DNA of 64,000 nucleotides from Candidatus Coprovivens excrementavium (GTDB lineage: Bacteria > Bacillota_I > Bacilli_A > RF39 > UBA660): NCBI GenBank assembly GCA_944363975.1, contig CALVVU010000004.1:174118-238117 (forward strand), written 5' to 3'. Below the pieces are notes generated by a model. It saw nothing but the letters and a program-made list of their open reading frames with translations, was not told where the DNA came from and searched no databases. This document shows, in pieces, positions 8,817 to 17,253 of this stretch. How positions within the stretch are numbered: position 1 is the first letter of the stretch; every line of letters starts with the position of its first letter. A program made the translations under genes and the position numbers.

Positions 8817-8894
8817 TGCACTAAAAGTAATAAGAATAGCAATTAAAAGTAAAAACAAAATTACTATCACTCTTTCTCTTGTTTTAAATTTCAT
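8814..8894 (-). CDS. 26-aa single-helix membrane peptide
   Basis: ATG preceded by GGGAGA at a good spacing, then a 26-residue peptide. A charged start (MKFKTRERV) leads into one long hydrophobic helix (IVILFLLLIAILITF) ending SA. A promoter lies upstream (8922-8950) and a strong terminator overlaps the stop codon, so this is a complete minimal transcription unit of about 110 bases. I cannot name a family. It could be a regulatory membrane micro-protein or a type I toxin-like peptide. Confidence 0.6.
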   Translation of the reverse strand: MKFKTRERVIVILFLLLIAILITFSA

Positions 8895-8921
8895 AACTAT
8901 TTCTCCCAACGTACGTTTAAT

Positions 8922-8950
8922 ATTTTAAATTAATTTAAACTATAATTCAA
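8922..8950 (-). promoter_or_regulatory. Sigma-A-type promoter for the 26-aa peptide gene
   Basis: TTGAAT, 17-base spacer, TAAAAT on the minus strand, about 28 bases before the start codon. Confidence 0.65.
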
Positions 8951-8966
8951 TAAAATAGGCGAAATA

Positions 8967-8990
8967 AAAATTCCTTTACGTAAAGGAATT
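8967..8990 (-). terminator. Terminator after the HD-hydrolase gene
   Basis: AATTCCTTTAC/GTAAAGGAATT is a perfect 22-base palindrome, followed on the minus strand by a T-rich tail. It touches the stop codon of the upstream gene. Confidence 0.8.
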
Positions 8991-9594
8991 AATTTTTTTT
9001 AAAAAACAACTTATAAGCTTTATCTTTGACTATTTTAGGAATTAATCTTAAACTAGGAAGTTCATGTACACTATTAAACTTATCAACTATTGTAATAATA
9101 AATCCTTCTTTATACCTTGGGGGAATTAGAGTCAATGGAAACATATGTCTCTTAATTGAATTAGTAATTTTTTTATTCTCTAATTGAGGAAAGAATTTAA
9201 CATAATTTAAAGACGCATCATTAGCATGAGTAAATGCATGCATTTTATAAAATGGCTTTTTTTCTTTCATTAACGTCGCATATTTGCCACCTTCTAATTC
9301 TTCTATTTCTGGAGTACTCAACCATACTTGACTATAAAAATCATGTAATAATCCAGCAATTGCACAAACTCTTTCATCAGCACCAAAGAATCTTGCTAAT
9401 TCAAAAGATCTAAATGAAACTAAAATAGAATGATCCCAAACACTTAAATTATGATGATGCATAAAAAGCTTTCTTTTTTGAAATTCTTTATTTAATAAAA
9501 TCTCCTCTACTATAAGCATCCATTCATCAAATAATGGATGCAATACGACAGATGCATCTATATATTTAATTAAATTTTCATCATAATAATTCAT
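8989..9594 (-). CDS. HD-domain phosphohydrolase
   Basis: 201-aa soluble protein with the metal-binding HD superfamily pattern: HHHNLSVWDHS (first His cluster), then ICAIAGLLHDFY-type sequence (AIAGLLHDFYSQVW) and a later KRHMFPL. HD proteins cleave phosphate esters such as nucleotides or signalling nucleotides; the substrate here is not predictable. Its ATG directly abuts the stop of the S16 protease gene, with a GGAGGGG site, so the two are co-expressed. Length and motifs fit the small uncharacterised HD proteins of Firmicutes. Confidence 0.8.
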   Translation of the reverse strand: MNYYDENLIKYIDASVVLHPLFDEWMLIVEEILLNKEFQKRKLFMHHHNLSVWDHSILVSFRSFELARFFGADERVCAIAGLLHDFYSQVWLSTPEIEELEGGKYATLMKEKKPFYKMHAFTHANDASLNYVKFFPQLENKKITNSIKRHMFPLTLIPPRYKEGFIITIVDKFNSVHELPSLRLIPKIVKDKAYKLFFKKN

Positions 9595-10605
9595 CTATAA
9601 CCCCTCCAAATAATTTATTGCATCCTGTAAAGTTTTAACCTCTACAATTTCTAAATCATAACCTTTTTCTTCTTTTACTTTAATAGCTTCATCATAATTG
9701 CCCTCTGGAACAAAGAAAACATCAGCATCAGCTTTAAAAGCTCCCATAACTTTATATTTAACTCCTCCTATTTCACCAACGGTACCATCTCGTGAAATTG
9801 TTCCTGTTCCAACTATCTTCTTACCATGAGTTAAATCTTGATTAGTTAACGCATTATAAACCATCAAAGACATCATTAAGCCGCCGCTAGGACCACTTTC
9901 AGAAGTTTTAGAAGAGATTTCAATTTCTTTATCACAATTCAAATCAAAAATAGTAATAGCCGAAATACCTACAATTTTCTTATCATTTTCTTCATAGACT
10001 ATTCCATAAGTTTCAACTTCTTCATCATCTCGTAATACTTTAAAAGAAACTTTCTTTCCAACTTCTTCACTTTGAATTATATCAGTAATTTCATCAATAT
10101 TCAAAATTTTCTTACCATTACACTCTATAATATTATCTCCCACTTGCAAATCAGTCTTAGCTTTACTATCAATATATGCCACATAATTAATATTATTCGT
10201 AATAGTATATTCTATATTAGCAGCTTCCAAAGCTGCAACCATTGCCATATTCTTACTCTGTAATAAAAGCAACTTCTCTCTTTCATTAGCTTCTTCTATT
10301 GTTTCATTTTCATAAGTAACATCACTTATTGGTTCTAAATCCCAATCCGGTATAATAAAAGATAACAATACATGAGGAATACTTCCTTGAGCCACAGATA
10401 CATAAGCCATATTAAAAGATCCTTCTATATTAGCACTTTCACCATCAACCATAACTCTATTTTCTAAATCAATAATTCCACCAGGCATATTAACTTCATA
10501 TGGTACTCTAACAAAAACACATATTAAAATTAATATCATTCCAATTAAAAAGATTCCATAGTCCTTCATAAAATTCTTTATTACATCATATATCTTATTA
10601 AACAT
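9595..10605 (-). CDS. YlbL-type membrane PDZ and Lon-like S16 protease
   Basis: 336 aa: an N-terminal TM anchor (about 14-32), a PDZ domain in the middle (LQVGDNIIECNGKKI) and a C-terminal Lon-like S16 protease domain. The catalytic Ser is in ESGPSGGLMMSL and the Lys in GGVKYKVMGA, forming the Ser-Lys dyad. Bacillus YlbL has the same order and is a membrane protease linked to DNA-damage checkpoint recovery. As in the Bacillus ylb region, ylbJ is next door, here divergently oriented. Start has GGTGATATA before the ATG. Confidence 0.88.
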   Translation of the reverse strand: MFNKIYDVIKNFMKDYGIFLIGMILILICVFVRVPYEVNMPGGIIDLENRVMVDGESANIEGSFNMAYVSVAQGSIPHVLLSFIIPDWDLEPISDVTYENETIEEANEREKLLLLQSKNMAMVAALEAANIEYTITNNINYVAYIDSKAKTDLQVGDNIIECNGKKILNIDEITDIIQSEEVGKKVSFKVLRDDEEVETYGIVYEENDKKIVGISAITIFDLNCDKEIEISSKTSESGPSGGLMMSLMVYNALTNQDLTHGKKIVGTGTISRDGTVGEIGGVKYKVMGAFKADADVFFVPEGNYDEAIKVKEEKGYDLEIVEVKTLQDAINYLEGL

Positions 10606-10645
10606 TATATCACCATAATTATTATATCATTAAGCGGAGTCAAAT

Positions 10646-11485
10646 ATGAAAAATATCCTAAAAGATTTATTAATATTTACAACTATTTTAATCTATTTTA
10701 TTTACTGTATCAATTACAATGCTTATATCCAAGAACAAACAATATATTCTATAAACATTTGGATAACCAAAATTATTCCTACTTTATTTCCAACCTTTCT
10801 AATTGTCGATTTAATTTATAATAGTAATATTCCATATTACTTTAATAAAATATTTCACTTTGATTTTATCTATCTTTTAAGTATTATATCTGGTTCTCCA
10901 ACTAATGCTCATATTCTAAATAAATATAATGAAGATATTACTAAATCACTAAGTGTAACTAAATATACATCCCTCTTATTTACATACACCTTTTTAAAAA
11001 ATATTTATAATATCAAATTAGCTATCCTCCTTATTTTAACAAATATTCTTAGTAATATTATTCTAACTATTTTTTTAAAACCTAAACCAAATCCAATTAT
11101 TAAAAAAAATTTAAATATTTTTAACACTATCATTCAAAGTATTTCCCACAATATAAACACATTAATAATTATTCTAGGTACCTTAATATTTTTTAACACT
11201 TTACCAACTAATTTAATTCCTAATCTTTATATTAAATCTTTTCTTTTAAGTATTTTAGAAGTAACAACATCTTTAAATAATCTTCTTTTAATAGATATAC
11301 CTCTTAATATTAAAATATTATTTACAATCATTACTATATCTACCTGTGGTTTATGTATTGAAACCCAAATAAAAAGTATCATAAATGATACTTCTATAAA
11401 CAATTATAAATACTTAAAATATCGTCTAATACATCTAATTATTTATATGTTCCTAACCATAATAGGATTAACTCTCTTTAACTAA
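10646..11485 (+). CDS. ylbJ: YlbJ-like polytopic membrane protein
   Basis: 279 aa with about seven TM segments. The family signature is near the N-terminus: WITKIIPTLFPTFLIVDLI (about 38-56), then LLSIISGSPTNAHIL in place of the usual SGYPxGA. Bacillus YlbJ is an integral membrane protein needed for spore formation, and homologues belong to the nucleoside-recognition/GATE-like permease fold. It is divergent from the ylbL-like gene with only 40 bases between, so the two likely share a regulatory region. Its 3' end overlaps the convergent gene at 11468. The family assignment is fairly secure; a sporulation role is inferred from relatives. Confidence 0.75.
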   Translation: MKNILKDLLIFTTILIYFIYCINYNAYIQEQTIYSINIWITKIIPTLFPTFLIVDLIYNSNIPYYFNKIFHFDFIYLLSIISGSPTNAHILNKYNEDITKSLSVTKYTSLLFTYTFLKNIYNIKLAILLILTNILSNIILTIFLKPKPNPIIKKNLNIFNTIIQSISHNINTLIIILGTLIFFNTLPTNLIPNLYIKSFLLSILEVTTSLNNLLLIDIPLNIKILFTIITISTCGLCIETQIKSIINDTSINNYKYLKYRLIHLIIYMFLTIIGLTLFN

Positions 11486-11977
11486 ACGATATTCAAAATC
11501 AATATCTTCATCTAATACTTCTTGATCACTATCTAATTTATACCAATATTTTATCAAATACATATCAGTAAATCCAGAATCCAAAGTTGAAGACGCAATA
11601 ACATACCCACCACTTAATCTTTCTAAATCAATCAAATTTTCAACATACAAATCATCAGTACTTATTCTTACTTGTTTTAATACCTTTTCATCATGAACAT
11701 TAGGTACCAAAACAATCTTATAATTTACTTTATTTTTATTATTATTGGTAATTGTATAAGTTGTTCCATCTAAAGATAATCCTTCTCCATCAGACAAACC
11801 TTTTATTTTATCAACATTAGTATCATCAACTACAACTACCATTCCATCTAAATTAGTTATTTTACTTTCTTCATTCTTTTTTATTGCAAAAAAAGCATAT
11901 ATCAAAACAGCTATTAAGAATATTAAAGCTAATATTTCAATAATTATTTGCTTTTTTAATTGTTTACTAACTACCAT
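11468..11977 (-). CDS. Small membrane-anchored exported protein
   Basis: 169 aa with an N-terminal TM helix (about residues 9-29) and an extracytoplasmic beta-rich part with patterns such as DDTNVDKIKGLSDGEGLSLDG and YTITNNNKNKVNYKIVL. The latter looks like an Ig-like or pilin-like strand arrangement. It overlaps the upstream anchored protein by 11 bases, so the two form one unit and may form one surface complex. Family unknown. Confidence 0.5.
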   Translation of the reverse strand: MVVSKQLKKQIIIEILALIFLIAVLIYAFFAIKKNEESKITNLDGMVVVVDDTNVDKIKGLSDGEGLSLDGTTYTITNNNKNKVNYKIVLVPNVHDEKVLKQVRISTDDLYVENLIDLERLSGGYVIASSTLDSGFTDMYLIKYWYKLDSDQEVLDEDIDFEYRLVKES

Positions 11978-12887
11978 AAGTCACCTCGTAAGGATTATTA
12001 ATTGTTCCATCACCATTACTCAAATAATAATTATCTTCCAAATAAACAACTTCTCGGCGATATAAATCAACATATTTCCCAATAGCTAGTACTCCATCAG
12101 TATCACTAGCATAATAAACATTACCAGTTGTTATATCAGTAAGCCAATAATCTCTTTTTTCTGTCATCCAACTCTTACGATTTAAAGTATCCTCTATATT
12201 TAATAATTTATTATCAAAACTACTTAAATAATCTTCTAACGTTGGATATTCATCACTACTATTATAAATACCTAACCCCATATCTACAGTATCTAACAAT
12301 TTTATCTTTCCATCAATCAAACCAATGATACGATATAAATGATTATTATAGCGCAAATAATTATCAACTATTTCCCCATAATATCTTTCATTACCTTTAT
12401 CATCTCTATATACTTGTTCACTTCTTTTTATAACATTACTTAGTAATTTAGATTCAATAGTTTGAACATCTATATTAAATTTATAATTACTAGTGCTAGA
12501 TATTTCAATTGTATGAAAAGCAAAATCACCATTTTCTCCATAAGGTGCTAATTCCCCTAAATCAATTATTCCATTAACTAACAATTGATTTGGCTCACCA
12601 TCAAGTGAATAATATACATTTTCAACATTTTTATTATCTACTTCACTTAACACCAAAGCAAAATTATTAATCTTTTGATCTTTATTAATAATACCAATTT
12701 CCATCTTGCTATTATCTACCGTATTCAATTTTTTATCACTCGAAAAAACAACACGATAATTAACTTTATTTATCTCAGCTATAAAATTATCGTCGTTTTT
12801 ACCCGATTCTTTAGAATACGAAAAACCCAACAAAACCACTGAAACAAGCATTATCGATACTAATAATATATAAAACTTTTTACTCAT
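11967..12887 (-). CDS. Exported protein, paralogue of the 7721 gene
   Basis: 306 aa. An N-terminal signal or anchor helix (FYILLVSIMLVSVVLLGFSY) is followed by a first domain and then the motif LYRIIGLIDGKIKLLDT and the end SNGDGTINNPYEVTYG. These match FRIIRINGDGTYRLML and GDGTINSPYIL in the 7721 product, marking a shared surface domain of unknown role. The ATG at 12887 is chosen because GGTGATTGTA precedes it; another in-frame ATG lies four codons upstream. It is coupled to the small anchored protein downstream. Confidence 0.55.
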   Translation of the reverse strand: MSKKFYILLVSIMLVSVVLLGFSYSKESGKNDDNFIAEINKVNYRVVFSSDKKLNTVDNSKMEIGIINKDQKINNFALVLSEVDNKNVENVYYSLDGEPNQLLVNGIIDLGELAPYGENGDFAFHTIEISSTSNYKFNIDVQTIESKLLSNVIKRSEQVYRDDKGNERYYGEIVDNYLRYNNHLYRIIGLIDGKIKLLDTVDMGLGIYNSSDEYPTLEDYLSSFDNKLLNIEDTLNRKSWMTEKRDYWLTDITTGNVYYASDTDGVLAIGKYVDLYRREVVYLEDNYYLSNGDGTINNPYEVTYGS

Positions 12888-12924
12888 TACAATCACCATA
12901 TCTTTTATTCTACTAATATATTAT

Positions 12925-12954
12925 CACAAAAAAAGAAACATTTAAAGTTTCTTT
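12925..12954 (-). terminator. Terminator between the ysxE-like unit and the gene at 11967
   Basis: AAAGAAAC and GTTTCTTT form the stem, followed by a T-run on the minus strand. It would stop transcripts arriving from the ysxE-like gene after crossing the antisense 57-aa gene. Confidence 0.65.
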
Positions 12955-12979
12955 ATCATATTTTATAATAGGTGATTCT

Positions 12980-13153
12980 ATGTGCCATAAAAACTCTTTT
13001 CTACTAATTCTTATCATTTTATGCCTAAGTATTCTTATTTTTTATCAAGCAATTATTACACTAATAATACCATTACGTTTTAATGTTATAATTTTATTAA
13101 TTGAATGTTCCCTTCTATTCTTCTTTTTATTTAAACTATTATGGCCTTATTAA
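12980..13153 (+). CDS. 57-aa two-helix membrane protein on the opposite strand
   Basis: Begins MCHKNSF with a GGTGAT ribosome site. The protein is nearly all hydrophobic, with two predicted helices (LLILIILCLSILIFY and VIILLIECSLLFFFLF), ending LWPY. Its stop overlaps the 3' end of the ysxE-like gene by four bases. It is the only plus-strand gene between minus-strand units here. Its reality rests on the ribosome site, the membrane-protein composition and the lack of any other use for this 250-base gap. Function unknown. Confidence 0.5.
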   Translation: MCHKNSFLLILIILCLSILIFYQAIITLIIPLRFNVIILLIECSLLFFFLFKLLWPY

Positions 13154-14022
13154 CTATCAACAAAATGCCAAGAATTATTTAAATAATTAATAAATTCTCT
13201 CATCTTACGACAATTCAAATACTCATTATCGTCAAATTCAATCTTATATGGAATACTAATTAAAATATTTAACAATTTTTTTTCTTCATCTAACAAAGAA
13301 AAAGACTCACTATATTCTTGAAAAATTGCTTCAAAATCAACATTCATCCATTCATTTAAATAAAAATGATATAAATCTAATACTGGAGAATCAAAAGTAT
13401 AATTATCCCAACTTATTAAATACTCATTACTATTTTTAATCATATGCTCTAATTTTAAATTATTATGAACCAACGCAACTCTTTCTTTATTCTTATCTTT
13501 CACCACACTATACCAATCATCTAATTCTTTTAAACAATATTGTATTGCATTATATATTAAACTATAATTTCGTAAAAATAAATAATGACTAGGTACAATA
13601 AATTCTTCTTCTAAAAAGATTTCAAAATACTCATTATATAAATTATCTACATATACTAAATTATTTAATATATTATCATATATCTCTTTATATTTATCAC
13701 TAGTTATATTCTTAAAATAACTAGTTTTTAAATGTAATAAAGCCACCAAACGAATTAAATCTAATCCTTTTTGATGACTATCTACTATAATATCATCCTC
13801 ATAATTAAAAACAGCCATATCATCTCTACTATCTAAAGACAATTCAGGAACATAAGAAAATCCACGACTATACAAATAATTATATAATTTCTTATAATCT
13901 ATTTTAGGATTACACTTAATAGCATAATCACCATTCATTGTCTTAAAAACATAAACTTCATTAATTTTGCTTATCTTATAAGGTTTATATAATTTAGTAA
14001 ATGTTTCTAAACTTCTATTCAT
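13150..14022 (-). CDS. YsxE/CotS-like kinase-fold protein, probably catalytically altered
   Basis: 290 aa with an aminoglycoside-phosphotransferase-like layout: an N-lobe with AIKCNPK, and a C-lobe with LVHNNLKLEHMI (about 185-196) in place of the catalytic HxDxxxxN loop, then ISWDNYTFDSPVLDLYHF (about 203-220), matching the metal-binding D and the DLxxF motif. The loop Asp is Asn (N188), so phosphotransfer may be lost. Bacillus ysxE, a spore-coat CotS-family protein, lies directly after spoVID, and the gene before this one is spoVID-like and overlaps it by eight bases. The assignment therefore combines fold motifs with gene order. Confidence 0.65.
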   Translation of the reverse strand: MNRSLETFTKLYKPYKISKINEVYVFKTMNGDYAIKCNPKIDYKKLYNYLYSRGFSYVPELSLDSRDDMAVFNYEDDIIVDSHQKGLDLIRLVALLHLKTSYFKNITSDKYKEIYDNILNNLVYVDNLYNEYFEIFLEEEFIVPSHYLFLRNYSLIYNAIQYCLKELDDWYSVVKDKNKERVALVHNNLKLEHMIKNSNEYLISWDNYTFDSPVLDLYHFYLNEWMNVDFEAIFQEYSESFSLLDEEKKLLNILISIPYKIEFDDNEYLNCRKMREFINYLNNSWHFVDS

Positions 14023-14725
14023 CTACTAATTCTGGAATTATTATCTTATCCCCGATCTGAACATTAGTAATATCATTATACTCCTTTATATAATCTAAAT
14101 TTACATTATAATTTCGTATAATAGTATCCAAAGTCTCATCTTCTTTAACTATATGAATATGATATGTAATATACTCATCATGTAAACCATTATCTATATT
14201 TTTATCTTCCTTAATCTTTTCTTCTTGTTTAACATTATCAATTATTTTCCTTTCCTCTAGTTCTTCACTATTTTCTTCGATGTTATCCTCTAACTCATTA
14301 CTATCATCATCCTTAACATCTCCTTTATTATCTATTTGTTCTAAAAATGTATTTAATTCCTCTTCATACTTACGTTCTTCCTCAATTACCTTTTCTTCCA
14401 AAGGCCTTTCTTCACCCTCTAAAGAAAAACTAATATTAACTTTTAAAACGTCTTCATCTATTTGTTCATATCTAAAATCATCAATATCAACAACAACTGA
14501 ATCTCTAATTACATTATCAGGTATTATCGCTGTAAAAGGTAATCTATATCTAAACAATTCTTTTTCTGTAGTATCATTATGTATCTTATAATCTCCAAAT
14601 ATTATAAAATCGCCATTAATTTCACCATCAGATACTTTTTCTTCATGTTCTAAAGAAATACTTGTAATAGAAGCTATATTTGTTTTAAAAACTATCTCTT
14701 TACTAAAAGGTATAATTTGTTTCAT
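14015..14725 (-). CDS. spoVID: SpoVID-like LysM protein
   Basis: 236 aa in three parts. The N-terminal beta-rich domain (about 1-108: MKQIIPFSKEIVFKTNIAS and LPFTAIIPDNV) resembles the SpoVID/SPOCS-type domain. A very acidic Glu/Asp/Lys linker (about 110-185) follows, then one C-terminal LysM domain (YHIHIVKEDETLDTIIRNYN, GDKIIIPE). In Bacillus SpoVID tethers the spore coat around the forespore. Here it is shorter but has the same order, and it lies between lon and a ysxE-like gene much as in Bacillus, where lonA, spoVID and ysxE are neighbours. AGGAGG precedes the ATG. A terminator separates it from lon, so it has its own promoter. Confidence 0.7.
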   Translation of the reverse strand: MKQIIPFSKEIVFKTNIASITSISLEHEEKVSDGEINGDFIIFGDYKIHNDTTEKELFRYRLPFTAIIPDNVIRDSVVVDIDDFRYEQIDEDVLKVNISFSLEGEERPLEEKVIEEERKYEEELNTFLEQIDNKGDVKDDDSNELEDNIEENSEELEERKIIDNVKQEEKIKEDKNIDNGLHDEYITYHIHIVKEDETLDTIIRNYNVNLDYIKEYNDITNVQIGDKIIIPELVDE

Positions 14726-14750
14726 AAAAATCCTCCTAATTAAGAATATG

Positions 14751-14797
14751 AAAAAAAGAGATTTTAATTACTAAAAATAGCTTTAAAAATCTCTTTA
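14751..14797 (-). terminator. Terminator at the end of lon
   Basis: AAAGAGATTTT pairs with AAAATCTCTTT and is followed by T residues on the minus strand. The hairpin includes the last codons of lon. Confidence 0.75.
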
Positions 14798-17085
14798 TAA
14801 TTCTTAACCAAAATAATTTTAATTTCATCTTTCACAATCTTAGGAATATCTTCCAAATCACAAGAATTTGCATAAGGTATAAATATCTTTTTTATACCAT
14901 CATTATAAGCTCCTATAATCTTTTCTCTTAAACCACCAATTTTCAAAACATCTCCTCTTAAAGATATTTCTCCTGTCATCGCAATATTTCTTGGAACCTC
15001 TTTTTTCAAGAATAAACTAAGTAAAGAAGTAGTTATTGAAACACCAGCTGATGGTCCATCTTTTTTAACGGCGCCTTCCAAGAAATGAATATGTATATCT
15101 TTGTTAGTAAAATAATAATCATTAACTTCAAAATCATCCTTTTTGCTCTTAATATAACTTAAAGCAACACTAACAGATTCATCCATAGATTGTCCTAACA
15201 TTCCTGTTACTTTAAAATCTCCTTTTCCGTCATACATCGTTACTTCAATCGGTAAAACAACACCACCCATTGGTGTATAAGCTAAAGCATTAACTAAACC
15301 GATATCATGAGATAAAGATTCATTTCCTATATCATATTTATAAGGTCCTAAGTATTTTTGTAAATCACTTTTTTTAACTATAACTTTTATTGGTGAATTA
15401 GCTTCTTTAACCGACTTTGTAACAATTTTACGAACTATCGTACTCAAATTACGCTGTAAATCACGAACACCTGCTTCTTTTGTATAACGATTAATAATTT
15501 CCATTATAATATCATTACTAAATTTAATTTCTTTACTACAAACTAAATGTTCCTGATATATTGTAGGAATTAGATATTCTTTAGCAATATCTAATTTTTC
15601 AAACTCTGTATAACTAGACAATTCAATTATCTCTAAACGATCATACAATGCCTCTGGAATATCTTCTTCATAATTAGCCGTCAATATAAACATGACATTC
15701 GATAAATCAAAGGGCTCTTCTACATAATTATCAATAAAGTGATTGTTTTGCTCGGGATCTAAAATATCTAATAAAACTGATGCTGGATCTCCTCTATAAT
15801 CTTTAACCATCTTATCAATCTCATCAATTAATAATAAAGGGTTAGAAGTACCACATTTTTCTAAAGCTTGAATTATCTTTCCTGGACTAGCTCCTATATA
15901 AGTACGACGATGCCCATTAAGTTCAGCACTATCATTTAACCCACCAACACTTATTTTATAGAACTCTTTCTTTAAACTCGAAGCAATTCCCATTGCCAAA
16001 GAGGTTTTTCCAACTCCTGGTGGACCAACTAAGCATATAATTGGACTACGCAAATTTTTATTACGAGTTTTAACAGCAATATATTCAATGATACGATCCT
16101 TAACCTTATCTAATGCATAATGTGTATTATCTAAACTCTTTTTAATAACATCTAAATCTGTTTCATCATCACTATAAATACCAAAAGGCAAATTAAGAAC
16201 TAAATCTAAATAATTACGTATCGTACTAACCTCAGGACTAGCTTCATTAGTATAATCAAGTTTTTTAACTTCATTAACTAATCTGTTTTTTATCTGTCCA
16301 TCACATTTCAAATTATTTATTCTTTCAAGATAGTCGCCAATAATTTCATCTTTAAAATCCGTCTCACCAAGTTCTTTTTTTATCTCTTCTAATTTTTCTC
16401 GTAAAACAAATTCCTTTTGATTTTGTTCAAAATCCTCTCTTAAAGCATCATCCAATTTCAAATCTAATTGTGCTATTTGTAACTCGACAGACAAATCATA
16501 TACCAAAGCATTTGCTCTATGTAAAGGATTAACTTCTTGCATATACATAAGTTTTTTTTCTATTGTAAAAGGCATAAAAGAAACTATTATATCTGTCACT
16601 TTATTAATATCATTTATATCTTTTATACTAGACAAAACACTATTACTTATAACAGATGAACAATCAATAAAATCATTTAATAATTCAATAATCTTTCTTC
16701 TTAATGTTGTTTCTTCTACCTCATCAAACTTAGGTAGCTCTATTTCCATAGTATGAGCTTTCAAAATATCTCCATCAGAAATTTCATTTACATATTCAAT
16801 AATTTTAACTCTTTTATAACCACTAACAACAATTCTTAGATTTCCATTCGGTAATTCTAATTTGCTTTTTATCTTTCCAACAACCCCAACTGAAGGCAAA
16901 TCTGAGACATCTGGAGCTTCTTCGTAAGGATCAGTTGGGCAAACAATTAAAATTTCTCCCCCATGTTTAGTCATTGCTAAATCAATAACCTTACTACTTA
17001 TATCATTATTCAAATCAAGTCTAACATCTTGAAAAGGTAAAAGAACTATTTTTTTAAGAAGCATCACTGGTAAATTATTTTTCAT
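14764..17085 (-). CDS. lon: ATP-dependent protease Lon
   Basis: Cytoplasmic AAA+ serine protease that degrades misfolded and regulatory proteins. Order of domains: N-terminal substrate domain (LPVMLLKKIVLLPFQDV), long coiled coil (about 205-245), AAA+ module with Walker A GPPGVGKTS (354-362) and Walker B LLLIDEIDK, and a C-terminal S16 domain with the catalytic Ser in KDGPSAGVS and the Lys in LREKIIGAY. 773 aa is full length. The ATG at 17085 is chosen because GAGGAGG lies six bases upstream. An in-frame ATG five codons earlier falls in the ribosome site. Confidence 0.97.
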   Translation of the reverse strand: MKNNLPVMLLKKIVLLPFQDVRLDLNNDISSKVIDLAMTKHGGEILIVCPTDPYEEAPDVSDLPSVGVVGKIKSKLELPNGNLRIVVSGYKRVKIIEYVNEISDGDILKAHTMEIELPKFDEVEETTLRRKIIELLNDFIDCSSVISNSVLSSIKDINDINKVTDIIVSFMPFTIEKKLMYMQEVNPLHRANALVYDLSVELQIAQLDLKLDDALREDFEQNQKEFVLREKLEEIKKELGETDFKDEIIGDYLERINNLKCDGQIKNRLVNEVKKLDYTNEASPEVSTIRNYLDLVLNLPFGIYSDDETDLDVIKKSLDNTHYALDKVKDRIIEYIAVKTRNKNLRSPIICLVGPPGVGKTSLAMGIASSLKKEFYKISVGGLNDSAELNGHRRTYIGASPGKIIQALEKCGTSNPLLLIDEIDKMVKDYRGDPASVLLDILDPEQNNHFIDNYVEEPFDLSNVMFILTANYEEDIPEALYDRLEIIELSSYTEFEKLDIAKEYLIPTIYQEHLVCSKEIKFSNDIIMEIINRYTKEAGVRDLQRNLSTIVRKIVTKSVKEANSPIKVIVKKSDLQKYLGPYKYDIGNESLSHDIGLVNALAYTPMGGVVLPIEVTMYDGKGDFKVTGMLGQSMDESVSVALSYIKSKKDDFEVNDYYFTNKDIHIHFLEGAVKKDGPSAGVSITTSLLSLFLKKEVPRNIAMTGEISLRGDVLKIGGLREKIIGAYNDGIKKIFIPYANSCDLEDIPKIVKDEIKIILVKNYKEIFKAIFSN

Positions 17086-17165
17086 GTCTCGCCTCCTCAA
17101 GATTTACATAAAATTTATTATATATACTTATATTTTTTTTGTCTATCAATTTTACGGAATTTTAC

Positions 17166-17204
17166 AAAAAAAATAACGAATTTTCTATTTTTCGTTATTT
17201 TTTT
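17166..17204. terminator. Hairpin upstream of lon, after the gene at 17254
   Basis: AAATAACGAA and TTCGTTATTT form a ten-base stem with T-runs on both strands. It terminates the 17254 unit on the minus strand. Confidence 0.8.
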
Positions 17205-17253
17205 ATCAATATAAGCACTTTTTATGAAAGATATAAAACCATTTTATCCTTTT

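Noticed and set aside
14280..14591. Plus-strand reading frame inside the spoVID-like gene
   Set aside because: It is the antisense of the acidic linker; low-complexity Ser/Leu composition reflects the Glu/Asp/Lys-rich codons on the other strand. Other long antisense frames, for example inside tig, smc, comEA, tadC and rplU, were dropped for the same reason.
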